Source: Thermoleophilia bacterium
GTDB lineage: Bacteria; Actinomycetota; Thermoleophilia; Gaiellales; SKUG01
Length of the DNA stretch: 10,900 bases
Direction: 5' to 3'
Assembly: GCA_025964465.1 (NCBI GenBank)
Contig: JAOPYS010000445.1
Span: forward strand, 1 to 10,900
The position numbers and the translations under genes were made by a program. The notes under the pieces are model-generated. The model saw only the letters and a list, made by a program, of their open reading frames with translations, made no database searches and was not told the origin of the DNA. Positions 1 to 6,764 of this stretch are shown here, piece by piece; within the stretch, counting starts at the first letter, position 1, and each line of letters starts with the position of its first letter.

Positions 1-948
1 GGGCGCGGGCACCGGCTCGTGTTCGGCCACGCGTTCCGCGACCCGATGGTCAAGGCCGTCGTCATCGCGATGCTGCCCGTGATGCTGAGCCTGGCGATGA
101 TGAACCTCAACAACATCGTCAACACCTACTGGTCCAGCCGCATCCCGCTGGACGAGCTGCGCGGGGTGGTCGACGGCGGCCCGGCAGCCGTGTACAAGGC
201 GTGGGGCGTGTTCCAGCTGCCGCAGGGGATCTTCTCGCTCGCGGTCGCCACCGTCTTCTTCCCGCTGTTCGCGCGACACTCGGCGAAGGACGACCGCGCC
301 GGGTTCCGCGACGCAGTGGGCGCAGGCATCCGGCAGATCTCGGTGTTGCTCATGCCCGCCGCCGTGTTCCTGTTCGTGTTCGCCGACCCGGTCGTGGAGC
401 TGCTGTTCGAGTACGGCAAGACCACGCACCCGCAGTCGCTGCTGATCGCCTCGGCGCTGCGCGGGTTCGCGGTCGGGCTCGTCGCCAACGGGGCGATCCA
501 GCTGCTGATGCGCGCGTACTTCTCGCTCCGCACCCCGTGGACCCCGGCGATCATCGGGTTCTTCGCGAACTTCCTCGGCAACATCATCCTCGGCGGGCTG
601 CTGCACAGCCGGCTCGGCGTGTACGGCGTCACGCTCGCGATGGCGCTGGCCAACACCCTGTCGTTCGTCGTCATGTGGTTCGTGCTGCGGCGCCGGCTCG
701 GGGGTATCCCGACCGTGCCGATCGTGCAGGCGATCGTGGTCTCGGGCGCAGCGAGCGGGCTGTGCGTGGCGATCGGCTGGGCCGGCTGGCGCGCCTCCGC
801 CTCGGTGCTCGGCGACGGGCTCGCCGGCAACGCCCTCTCGATGCTCGTCGCCATCCTGCTGACGTGGGGCATCTACGCACCACTCGCGCTGAAGTTGCGA
901 CTGGTCAACGCGCCGCAGCTGCGCGCGGCCCTGCGCCGCGGCCGGTAG
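1..948 (+). CDS. murJ: MurJ/MviN lipid II flippase, C-terminal part (5' end outside window)
   Basis: This is an integral membrane flippase of the MOP superfamily that moves the peptidoglycan precursor lipid II across the cytoplasmic membrane. The frame is open from base 1, where GRGHRLVFGHAFRD is read before the first methionine, so the gene starts upstream of the window. About 315 residues are visible. They form eight or so hydrophobic segments, at roughly residues 17-40, 65-85, 108-130, 145-165, 178-196, 205-225, 240-262 and 277-297. The segment with QLPQGIFSLAVATVFFPLFA matches the conserved MurJ loop and helix (usually LPxGLFGVAxATVxLP), and LLMRAYFSLRTPWTP matches the family's RxYYAxxDTxTP stretch. 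The protein ends soon after the last helix, with no kinase-like C-terminal domain of the mycobacterial MviN type. The stop is 15 bp from the stop of a convergent small gene. The family call is firm; the N-terminal half and the true start cannot be seen. Confidence 0.93.
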   Translation, partial: GRGHRLVFGHAFRDPMVKAVVIAMLPVMLSLAMMNLNNIVNTYWSSRIPLDELRGVVDGGPAAVYKAWGVFQLPQGIFSLAVATVFFPLFARHSAKDDRAGFRDAVGAGIRQISVLLMPAAVFLFVFADPVVELLFEYGKTTHPQSLLIASALRGFAVGLVANGAIQLLMRAYFSLRTPWTPAIIGFFANFLGNIILGGLLHSRLGVYGVTLAMALANTLSFVVMWFVLRRRLGGIPTVPIVQAIVVSGAASGLCVAIGWAGWRASASVLGDGLAGNALSMLVAILLTWGIYAPLALKLRLVNAPQLRAALRRGR

Positions 949-963
949 GCGACGCCAGCTCCG

Positions 964-1491
964 TCAGAGCGCGATGACGAGGGCCCGCAGGCCGCCGCCG
1001 GAATTGGCGGCAGCGCGCAGGCCGGCGTGGATGCGGCGTTCGGCCTCGACGGGGTCGGTGAGCTGCGGGTCGAGCAGCCGGCGCAGGGTGCTCGCGTACT
1101 CGTCGAGCGCCTCCGCCAGGGAATCGAGCTGGCGCAGGCGAGCATCGTCGAGCACACCGACGGCGGCCGCATCGCGGGCCATCCCGGCGGCGAGGTCGTC
1201 GAGGTCGCGGAAGTGCGCGTCGGCCACGTCGAGCGTCTGGACGGCGCAGGCCACGAGCGACGGTGGCAGCGCTGCCGTGCGCGTCGGATCGGACAGCCAC
1301 GAGCGTGCTGCGTCGATCGGCGAACCTGCCGAGACGATCTGCTCGATGGTGCTGTCGTCGCTGGACGTGACGGCGGAGGTGGTCGCCGAACCCACGAGCA
1401 TGATGGAGCTGAAGGCATCGCCCCAGGTGGGGCCGGTGCGCCGGGCGCCGATGGCGCGAGCGCCGGTCGTTGCGTGCGATCGTCCCTGCAT
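964..1491 (-). CDS. Hypothetical helical protein, 175 aa
   Basis: I do not recognise this protein. From the ATG at 1491 it has 175 residues. The first 25 or so are basic and low in complexity (MQGRSHATTGARAIGARRTG). A short hydrophobic patch follows around residues 28-41, then a largely helical, acidic-to-neutral body at about residues 55-160 rich in Ala, Leu, Asp and Arg (for example LRQLDSLAEALDEYASTLRR). There is no clear signal peptide, no convincing membrane span, and no metal or nucleotide motif. An AGGAG lies 12 nt before the ATG, which is long for a ribosome binding site. The next in-frame ATG is at residue 31, so the start is uncertain. GC-rich third positions and a promoter-like upstream sequence support a real gene. 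It is the last gene of the minus-strand run and converges on murJ. A link to the neighbouring wall hydrolases is only positional. Confidence 0.6.
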   Translation of the reverse strand: MQGRSHATTGARAIGARRTGPTWGDAFSSIMLVGSATTSAVTSSDDSTIEQIVSAGSPIDAARSWLSDPTRTAALPPSLVACAVQTLDVADAHFRDLDDLAAGMARDAAAVGVLDDARLRQLDSLAEALDEYASTLRRLLDPQLTDPVEAERRIHAGLRAAANSGGGLRALVIAL

Positions 1492-1556
1492 CGTGGGCGA
1501 TGGCTCCTGTCGGTGGGTCGGGGGAGCACGCCTGGGAAGGGCGCGCCGTCCCCTCC

Positions 1557-1585
1557 AAGGTACGGCGAGGCAGGCGATCGCGCAA
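1557..1585 (-). promoter_or_regulatory. Candidate promoter for the small hypothetical gene
   Basis: Read on the minus strand, TTGCGC (1585-1580) is followed by a 17-nt spacer and TACCTT (1562-1557). This fits the actinobacterial TANNNT -10 form with a partial -35. Transcription would start near 1550, giving a leader of about 60 nt before the ATG at 1491. It lies in the 117-bp gap after the lysozyme-fold gene, which suggests the small gene can be expressed separately. The match is short, and such boxes also arise by chance. Confidence 0.35.
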
Positions 1586-1608
1586 CCTCGGTCGGACAGG
1601 GTCGTGCG

Positions 1609-2565
1609 TCAGGTGCCCGGGCCGACGACGCCTGCGACGTCCTGCGGGTCGCCGCCCTGCTCGACCAGGAACCCGGCCACGTTGTCGGCCCACCCGTAGT
1701 TGAGGTCGGTCGGGTCGTTGGTGGCGTCGGGCGGTGCGTAGCGCAGGTGGATCTCCCCCACGCTCTCGAGCCCGTCGTCGATGTAGTCCTCGCGCAGCCC
1801 GGCGGTGACCGTCTCGATGCCCTCGGCCCAGGAGCGGAAGGCGAACGGCGAGCTCGGGCAGCCCCACCCCCAGCCGTTGTGGGGCGCGCAGGTGACGATG
1901 CCGAAGTAGCTCTCGGCGCCGGCGACCGCGACGACGAACCGGGGGTCCACCTCGTGCTCGACGCCCGACTTGAGGAACGCCGCGCCCTGGCCGGCGAGCG
2001 GCGAGCCCTTGCTCGCGAGGTAGTCGTCGAGCGTCTCGGCGCTCACGGCCGGGCCGCCCGACCCGAAGCGCCACGACCCCAGCGTCGTGTCCACGTCGTC
2101 CTCCGTGGCGGAGGCGCGTTGCAGCGCCCGCAGCCGGCGGTCGGCATCGAGCGCCGCCGCCTGTGCGGCCGCGGCCTCCTCGGTCGCCGCGTCGAGACGC
2201 CGCCGCGCTGCCGCGGCCGTTCGCGCGATGGTCGCCGCCGAGCCGTCGAGCGTCGCCCGCAGCTGCGCCGGCGGCTGCATCGGCGCCACCCGCAGCACGG
2301 CATCCACCGCCGCGGCGCGTGACGCGATCCGGGCGCGCGCGGCCGTCGACGCCCGTCCCTGCACCGCCACGCGGCCCAGTGCACGCCGCCGGGCCGCGAG
2401 CGTCGCCGCCGTGCGGGCGCGGTCGCCCTCGAGCCGCGCCACCAGGGCGGGCGGGAGCGCTGCGGGTGCGTCATCCGCTGCGCGTGCGGCCGGGCCGGGA
2501 GCGAGCACGCCGAGGAGCGCGCACGCACCCACCGCCACCGCCAGCCCTGCACCCCGTCGACCCAT
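1609..2565 (-). CDS. Secreted protein with coiled coil and C-terminal lysozyme/glucosaminidase-like domain
   Basis: This is probably an exported peptidoglycan-binding or peptidoglycan-cleaving protein of 318 residues. Residues 1-30 are a signal peptide: MGRR, a hydrophobic core (AVAVGACALLGVLA), then an AxA-type site near residues 27-30. Residues 40-155 are Ala/Arg-rich helices that look like a coiled-coil stalk. Residues 176-300 resemble the lysozyme-like fold of actinobacterial glucosaminidase and transglycosylase domains. The core is VDPRFVVAVAGAESYFG, in which E218 is the candidate catalytic acid. It is followed by CAPHNGWGWGCPSSPFAF, with C226 and C236 as a possible disulfide, then SWAEGIETVTAGLREDY and HLRYAPP. 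The ATG lies 9 nt after the stop of the AAA+ gene, so the two are probably cotranscribed. No strong Shine-Dalgarno is visible. Activity is inferred from the fold; loss of catalysis and a wall-binding role are possible. Confidence 0.75.
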   Translation of the reverse strand: MGRRGAGLAVAVGACALLGVLAPGPAARAADDAPAALPPALVARLEGDRARTAATLAARRRALGRVAVQGRASTAARARIASRAAAVDAVLRVAPMQPPAQLRATLDGSAATIARTAAAARRRLDAATEEAAAAQAAALDADRRLRALQRASATEDDVDTTLGSWRFGSGGPAVSAETLDDYLASKGSPLAGQGAAFLKSGVEHEVDPRFVVAVAGAESYFGIVTCAPHNGWGWGCPSSPFAFRSWAEGIETVTAGLREDYIDDGLESVGEIHLRYAPPDATNDPTDLNYGWADNVAGFLVEQGGDPQDVAGVVGPGT

Positions 2566-2574
2566 GCGGTGGGC

Positions 2575-4287
2575 CTACCCGATCGCGCGGAGCATGCGCA
2601 CGAGTCGCCCGGCCGAACGCGGCATCCACGCGTCGCGCCCGTCCGCGTGGCGCGCGCGGTCCGCGTGGTCCACCCGCACGCGGGCGAGCAGCGCGTCCCG
2701 GTCCACCGCGTGCACCCCGTCGGCGACCGTCGTCTCGCCATCGAGGCAGTACTCGAGCAGGGTGACCAGCAGGCCGCCCCGGTCCTCGCGCCACGGGAAG
2801 AACTTGGGCAGCACCTTCTGGAGCACGCACGCGTCGACCGCCGCGTGCATCGTCTCGGGCGAATCGCCGATCATGTCGCGCACCGTGCGCACGTACAGGG
2901 CGACGTCGTTGAGCACGCGGTAGCCGTAGTGCTGGCCGTGCGTGACGAGCAGCTCGTTGAGCTGCACGAACGGGCCGAGGTGGCGCCCCACCTCGTGGCT
3001 GTCCTCCGCGGTGGCCAACTGGAAGGAGCCGAGGAAGTCCGCGGCGCGCGTCGCCTCCTGCGGCAGCTCGAGCGGGTCGGGGGCCTGGTCGGCCGCAGCG
3101 CCGGCCAGGAACCCGGCGTAGTCGACGGCGCTGAACGCGATGGTGCTCGCGCGGTCCACGACCTTCGGGCTCACCCCCCACGTCGTGTCGTCGAGGTTGA
3201 GCGTCCCCGTGAACACGACGTTGGTCGGGATGGCCAGCCGCTCGGGCACCTCGTACTCGATCCCGAGGTGGTCGGTCCACGCCACGCGCGCGGCGTCGGC
3301 GCCGTGCAGGTGCAGCGGCTCCTGCCGCACGGCCCCCGAGGCGTCGGCCCGGCGCGACTCGAGCGCGGAGAGGAAGTCGGAGAAGTAGTGCTCGATCCGC
3401 GCGATGTTCATCTCGTCGAGCACGACGAAGTACGGCGCGGGTGCCACCCCCGCCGCCCGGGCGTCGGCCTCCTCGCGCGCCGCCCGCAGCAGCAGCTCCA
3501 GCACGGGCGTGCGTACGTAGCGCTCGAGCCCCGTGTCCCACGACCCGAGCAGCGCGGTGTGGTCGTCCCAGCTCGGGCGCACGCTGACGAACGCGTAGCG
3601 ATCCTCCGGGGGGATGTCGACGAGCTCGCGCTCGGGGCGGAAGAGCGACACGCGGAAGCGCTTGAACTCCTCCACGATCTCGAAGCGCAGGTAGTCACGC
3701 TCCCCGACGCCGGTCTGCTCGAACGCGCGCCGCACCGACGAGGGCACCTGCACGGTCAGGTGCCGCGTGCCGCCCGCCACCAGGCTCGACACCCGGAACG
3801 TGATGTCGCCGTGCGCGCCCAGCACGTTCGTGATGTTGGCGGTGAACGTCTCCGTCGCCCCCGCAGGCACGTTGAAGTAGTCGAGCTGGTCGCGGCCCGG
3901 CGTGATCGTGCCGCTGCGCAGCGTCACGCGGTCGATCGGCAGGTAGAAGTCGTGGTCGCCGTCGTCGGGCTGCTCGCGCCGCGTGGCGCGCGTGCCGGGC
4001 ACGCTCGAGAAGTACTCCGCGACGAGCAGGGCGAGCTTCGTCTTGCCCGTGCCGCTGATGCCGGTGAACAGCGCGAACGGCTTGGTGCGCAGGGCGACGA
4101 GGTAGCGCGTCACCAGCTCGCGCGGGAAGTGGAAGCCGCGCTCCTCGATGTAGCGGTACAGGTCGACATCCGGCCGCGACGATCCCGGCGCGACGACCCC
4201 TGCTGCACGCAGCGGCACGCGGTCGTCGGTTCGATGGGCGAGCGCGTGCGCAGCGAGGCTGCGCCCGAGCGGGTTGATCTGGGCCAT
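2575..4287 (-). CDS. McrB-like AAA+ NTPase with an insertion inside the AAA core; no McrC partner
   Basis: This is a cytoplasmic AAA+ protein of 570 residues, related to McrB, the GTP-driven motor of type IV McrBC restriction. Walker A is GISGTGKT at residues 76-83, inside FALFTGISGTGKTKLALLVA. Walker B is FVVLDEMN at 287-294, followed by IARIEHYFSDFLSALE. The McrB-type motif GTLNLDDTTW is at 361-370, and SPKVVDRA at 373-380 supplies the likely arginine finger R379. The C-terminal helices (for example YGYRVLNDVALYVRTVRD and VLQKVLPKFFPW) also fit McrB relatives. Only about 70 residues precede Walker A, too few for the usual DNA-binding domain. Walker A and B are about 209 residues apart because of extra sequence near residues 104-230. 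I chose the ATG at 4287 because GGGGGGAA lies 5 nt before it; a GTG at 4317 would add 10 residues. It follows the M23 gene by 64 nt and precedes the lysozyme-fold gene by 9 nt. Nucleotide preference (GTP or ATP) and target are unknown. Confidence 0.82.
   Translation of the reverse strand: MAQINPLGRSLAAHALAHRTDDRVPLRAAGVVAPGSSRPDVDLYRYIEERGFHFPRELVTRYLVALRTKPFALFTGISGTGKTKLALLVAEYFSSVPGTRATRREQPDDGDHDFYLPIDRVTLRSGTITPGRDQLDYFNVPAGATETFTANITNVLGAHGDITFRVSSLVAGGTRHLTVQVPSSVRRAFEQTGVGERDYLRFEIVEEFKRFRVSLFRPERELVDIPPEDRYAFVSVRPSWDDHTALLGSWDTGLERYVRTPVLELLLRAAREEADARAAGVAPAPYFVVLDEMNIARIEHYFSDFLSALESRRADASGAVRQEPLHLHGADAARVAWTDHLGIEYEVPERLAIPTNVVFTGTLNLDDTTWGVSPKVVDRASTIAFSAVDYAGFLAGAAADQAPDPLELPQEATRAADFLGSFQLATAEDSHEVGRHLGPFVQLNELLVTHGQHYGYRVLNDVALYVRTVRDMIGDSPETMHAAVDACVLQKVLPKFFPWREDRGGLLVTLLEYCLDGETTVADGVHAVDRDALLARVRVDHADRARHADGRDAWMPRSAGRLVRMLRAIG
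3598..3978 (-). other. Strand-rich insertion in the AAA+ core (residues about 104-230)
   Basis: This segment lies between the end of the Walker A helix and the conserved block YAFVSVRPSWDDHTALLGSW (231-250), which in McrB relatives normally follows Walker A fairly closely. It alternates short hydrophobic strands with turns: FYLPIDRVTLRSG, LDYFNVPAGATETFTANI, GDITFRVSS, RHLTVQVPSSVRRAFEQTG, DYLRFEIVEEF and KRFRVSLFRPE. The part from LTVQVPSSVRRAF to DYLRFEI has the rhythm of a strand, helix, strand DNA- or ligand-binding barrel (AbrB-like or PUA/B3-like). That is a pattern impression, not an identification. The boundaries are approximate. Confidence 0.5.
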
Positions 4288-4351
4288 GGCGGTTCCCCCC
4301 GGTCGTCTGGTCCGCACTCACCGAACCCGCGCCGGGCGGATAGTTGCAGGG

Positions 4352-5911
4352 TCAGTGCGCGGGGAGGTACGCGACGGGGTCGCGGGGGACGTCGTTCGGC
4401 GGTGCGCCGACGCGCGTCTCGAAGTGCAGGTGGGGCCCGGTGCAGTGGCCGGTGCAGCCGACGTTGCCGATGACGTCGAGGTGGTCGACGTGGTCACCCA
4501 CACCGAAGCGGCCGAAGGCCGACATGTGCGCGTAGTAGGTGCGCAGTCCGCTGGCCGGGTGGTCGACCATGACGACGTTGCCGTACCCGCCGTAGACGCC
4601 GACGAAGGCGACAGTGCCGGACGCTGCCGGATGGATGGGCGTGCCCGAGGGTGCGGCGATGTCGAGGCCGGTGTGCGGGCGACCCCAGCGCATCCCGAAC
4701 GGCGAGACCACGTTGATCGGGATCGTCGTGATCGGCCACTGCAGGCCGGCGGCGCTGACGGCACCGCCGCCTCCTCCGCTCGGCGGCGTGGCGGGCGGGC
4801 GCGCGGTGGTGGTCCGCGTGACGCGGGGCACCACGACCGTGGTGGTCGACGACACCGCGTTGCCGGCCGCGTCGACCGCGACCACGTGCACGGCGACGGA
4901 ACGCGCCTTGGTGCCGGCGACGATGCCGAGTGATGCGGCGGGCACCGAGATGCGGTGGGTGCCGGCGGCGGCCAGCGCGAAGCGCGCCGAGCGCGCGCCG
5001 GCGCGAACGGTGAGCGTCGCCGGCTCGCTCACCACGGCGACGAGCCCGAAGTGCAGGCCGGTGGAACTCGCCTTCGCGGCGACACGCTTCGTGGCACGCA
5101 GCATCGGCAGCCGGCGGTCGACGTGGAGCGGTAGGCGGGTCGTGGCGGTGGGGCGTCCGCTCCCCCCGGCGGCGATCGCCAGCGCGTAGTCGCCGTCGGG
5201 CAGGCTCGCGCCGCCCGTCCGTCGCCCGTCCCACGCGATCGTGTGCACGCCGGCGCGCATGCGGCCGGTGACGAGCGTCCGCACGGCGATGCCGCGCTGG
5301 TTGACGATGGCGGCGGAGATCGACGCCGGCGCCGACAGCTCGAAGCGCGCGCTCGTGCCGGCCACGCGTCGGGCGCGACCGATCGAGGCGCGGGTCAGGC
5401 GCACCCCGCGGATCGCGACGGGTGCACGCTGCAGCGTGATGGTCGCGACGCGTCCACCCGCGATGACGACCCCTCCGCCCAGCTCGGCGGCGCCGGGCTC
5501 GCCGGGGATCGGCGCGGCCGGCCGCGGGGTCCCGTCGACCTGCACGCGGTAGGTGCCGGCGGCGCGCACCTCGCCCGCGGTGTCACGTCCGTCCCACGAC
5601 GCCAGGTGCGTGCCGGCAGGGCGCAGGCCGGTGTCGATGGTCGCGACCGTGCGCCCCTGGGCGTCGACGATCCGCACGGTGACGATGCTCCGCTCCAGGA
5701 TGGTGTACGCGATGACGGTGGAATCGGTGTGGCCGTCCCAGTCCGGCACGAAGGCGGCGGGTGTCGCCGTCGCGTTGGAGACCGCGGGGGTACCGCCGGC
5801 CGCCAGCGCCGAGTGCGGGAGGACCAGGGCCGTCGCCGCGAGCGCGAGCAGGATGGATCGACGCCGGAGCGCCCCACGCGTGCTCGTGCAGATCCTGCGT
5901 CGTGCCGTCAT
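4352..5911 (-). CDS. Secreted M23 (LytM-type) zinc endopeptidase with FlgD-like Ig domains
   Basis: This 519-residue exported protein is predicted to cut or sense peptidoglycan cross-bridges. Residues 1-38 form an unusually basic, possibly Sec-type signal: MTARRR up to ALRRR, then SILLALAATALVLPHSALAA. Residues 64-127 and 187-247 are two FlgD-like Ig repeats, each ending in the hallmark (AGTHLASWDGRDTAGEVRAAGTYRV and AGVHTIAWDGRRTGGASLPDGDYAL without intervening gaps). Residues 290-362 are a third beta-rich segment. A Thr/Pro/Gly linker follows at 364-384. The M23 domain spans about 400-515, with HTGLD (H413, D417), YYAHMS (H462) and GPHLHFE (H494, H496). All the zinc and catalytic positions of the family are present, so it should be active. 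C486 and C490 (GCTGHC) may be linked. The ATG at 5911 is the only start that leaves a full signal; no good ribosome binding site is seen. The gene is separated from terC by 120 bp with hairpins, so it likely has its own promoter. Confidence 0.92.
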   Translation of the reverse strand: MTARRRICTSTRGALRRRSILLALAATALVLPHSALAAGGTPAVSNATATPAAFVPDWDGHTDSTVIAYTILERSIVTVRIVDAQGRTVATIDTGLRPAGTHLASWDGRDTAGEVRAAGTYRVQVDGTPRPAAPIPGEPGAAELGGGVVIAGGRVATITLQRAPVAIRGVRLTRASIGRARRVAGTSARFELSAPASISAAIVNQRGIAVRTLVTGRMRAGVHTIAWDGRRTGGASLPDGDYALAIAAGGSGRPTATTRLPLHVDRRLPMLRATKRVAAKASSTGLHFGLVAVVSEPATLTVRAGARSARFALAAAGTHRISVPAASLGIVAGTKARSVAVHVVAVDAAGNAVSSTTTVVVPRVTRTTTARPPATPPSGGGGGAVSAAGLQWPITTIPINVVSPFGMRWGRPHTGLDIAAPSGTPIHPAASGTVAFVGVYGGYGNVVMVDHPASGLRTYYAHMSAFGRFGVGDHVDHLDVIGNVGCTGHCTGPHLHFETRVGAPPNDVPRDPVAYLPAH

Positions 5912-5955
5912 CCGTGACCGTGCCCATCGTCACGCGGGCACGTCCGTGGCCCGCG

Positions 5956-5979
5956 GTCGCCGGCCTCATGCCGGGCGAC
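5956..5979. repeat. Inverted repeat in the untranslated region before the M23 gene
   Basis: GTCGCCGGC (5956-5964) and GCCGGGCGAC (5970-5979) pair with one bulged G around the loop CTCAT. The hairpin would form in the leader of the M23 transcript, 45-68 nt before its start codon. It may be a structural leader element or chance pairing in GC-rich DNA. No T tract follows it on either strand. Confidence 0.35.
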
Positions 5980-5997
5980 GGGCTCGTCATCGGGTGG

Positions 5998-6027
5998 TCA
6001 AGGCTCGACCATGAGTCGAGACTTCGA
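5998..6027 (-). terminator. Hairpin just past the terC stop, candidate terminator
   Basis: The perfect 6-bp arms CTCGAC (6004-6009) and GTCGAG (6015-6020) flank the loop CATGA. Pairing continues outward with one mismatch and one bulge to about 5998 and 6027. It begins about 5 nt past the terC stop codon (6032-6034), where a terminator is expected. No U tract follows on the minus strand, so it may stop polymerase weakly, or act as a 3'-end stabiliser. Confidence 0.4.
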
Positions 6028-6031
6028 ACGA

Positions 6032-6757
6032 TCAGGCCCCGCGTTCGACCTGGGCGGTCGGGTCCGAATCGTCGTCGTGCAGCCGCACGTACCAGGCGAT
6101 GCTGGTGACCACGACGCCCACGACGGCACCGATGACGCGGTGCACCCACGTCGGATGCAGCGCCGTGGGGATCAGGTCCTGGAGCACGGGATCCTTGAGG
6201 ATGAGGTCGACGCCCACGTAGATGATGAGGGCCGCGCCCACCCAGACGATCACGGGGAACCGGTCGATGGCGCGCAGCAGCAGCGACGCTCCGCCCATCA
6301 CGATCGGGATGGAGATGACGAGCCCGAACACGACGAGCCACACGTCGTCCTTGGCGAACGCCGCGACCGCGAGGACGTTGTCGATGCTCATCACCACGTC
6401 CGCCACGAGGATCGTGCGGACGGCGCCGCGCAGGGTGCGCGCGGAGTCGATGCCGTCGTGGTCGTGCTGCTCCTCGACGGCGAGCTGCCAGCCGATGTAG
6501 AGCAGCGCGAGGCCGCCGACGAGCTGGACGAACGGCAGGTCGCCGCGCAGCAGGAAGACGGCGCCGGTCGTCAGCAGGGCACGCAGCACGATGGCCAGGC
6601 CCGCGCCGTACAGGATCGCCCGCCGTCGCTGCTCCTGCGGCAGGTTGCGCGCCGCGAGCGCGATGACCACGGCGTTGTCCCCGGCCAGGACCAGGTCGGC
6701 CACCACGATGCCGGAGAGGGCGACGAAGAACTGGGCGCTCAGTTCGGGGAACGGCAC
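6032..6757 (-). CDS. TerC/YjbE-family integral membrane protein
   Basis: This 241-residue inner-membrane protein belongs to the TerC superfamily. Relatives are linked to tellurite resistance and to metal-ion handling, including manganese export. Seven hydrophobic segments lie near residues 10-33, 52-71, 76-93, 113-133, 138-158, 168-186 and 205-223. The two family signatures are present as an internal repeat: DLVLAGDNAVVIA (21-33, with D21, D27, N28) and ADVVMSIDNVLAV (119-131, with D120, D126, N127). D184 in YVGVDLIL is a third conserved membrane acid. A charged HDHD loop (98-101) and a His/Asp-rich tail (HDDDSD, 227-232) could bind metal. The length and layout fit the short YjbE-type branch rather than longer TerC proteins. 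The start is a GTG at 6757, 7 nt after the stop of the SRPBCC gene, suggesting coupled translation. The transported ion is not shown by sequence. Confidence 0.9.
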   Translation of the reverse strand: MPFPELSAQFFVALSGIVVADLVLAGDNAVVIALAARNLPQEQRRRAILYGAGLAIVLRALLTTGAVFLLRGDLPFVQLVGGLALLYIGWQLAVEEQHDHDGIDSARTLRGAVRTILVADVVMSIDNVLAVAAFAKDDVWLVVFGLVISIPIVMGGASLLLRAIDRFPVIVWVGAALIIYVGVDLILKDPVLQDLIPTALHPTWVHRVIGAVVGVVVTSIAWYVRLHDDDSDPTAQVERGA

Positions 6758-6764
6758 TCGCTCG

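Noticed and set aside
1027..2322. A 431-residue plus-strand open frame spanning two minus-strand genes
   Set aside because: It runs across the gap between the small hypothetical gene and the lysozyme-fold gene and shows low-complexity composition. The minus-strand protein has a signal peptide and a recognisable domain.
4303..4336. Short GC-rich self-pairing stretch between the M23 and AAA+ genes as a terminator
   Set aside because: The stem is very short (CCCG/CGGG), with no T tract. Pairing like this is common by chance in such GC-rich DNA.
2569..4473. A 634-residue plus-strand open frame opposite the AAA+ gene, longer than the gene itself
   Set aside because: It is Arg-, His- and Val-rich with no domain pattern. 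The minus strand carries clear Walker motifs. Long antisense open frames are expected where codon third positions are nearly all G or C.
5243..5917. A plus-strand open frame antisense to the M23 gene
   Set aside because: Low-complexity product opposite a protein with a signal peptide, two Ig repeats and all M23 residues.
5912..6031. A c-di-AMP (ydaO) riboswitch in the leader of the M23 gene
   Set aside because: Actinobacterial wall-hydrolase genes often carry one, so I looked. The conserved blocks, such as the GCTAACCTCG-like stretch, are absent; only two simple hairpins are present.
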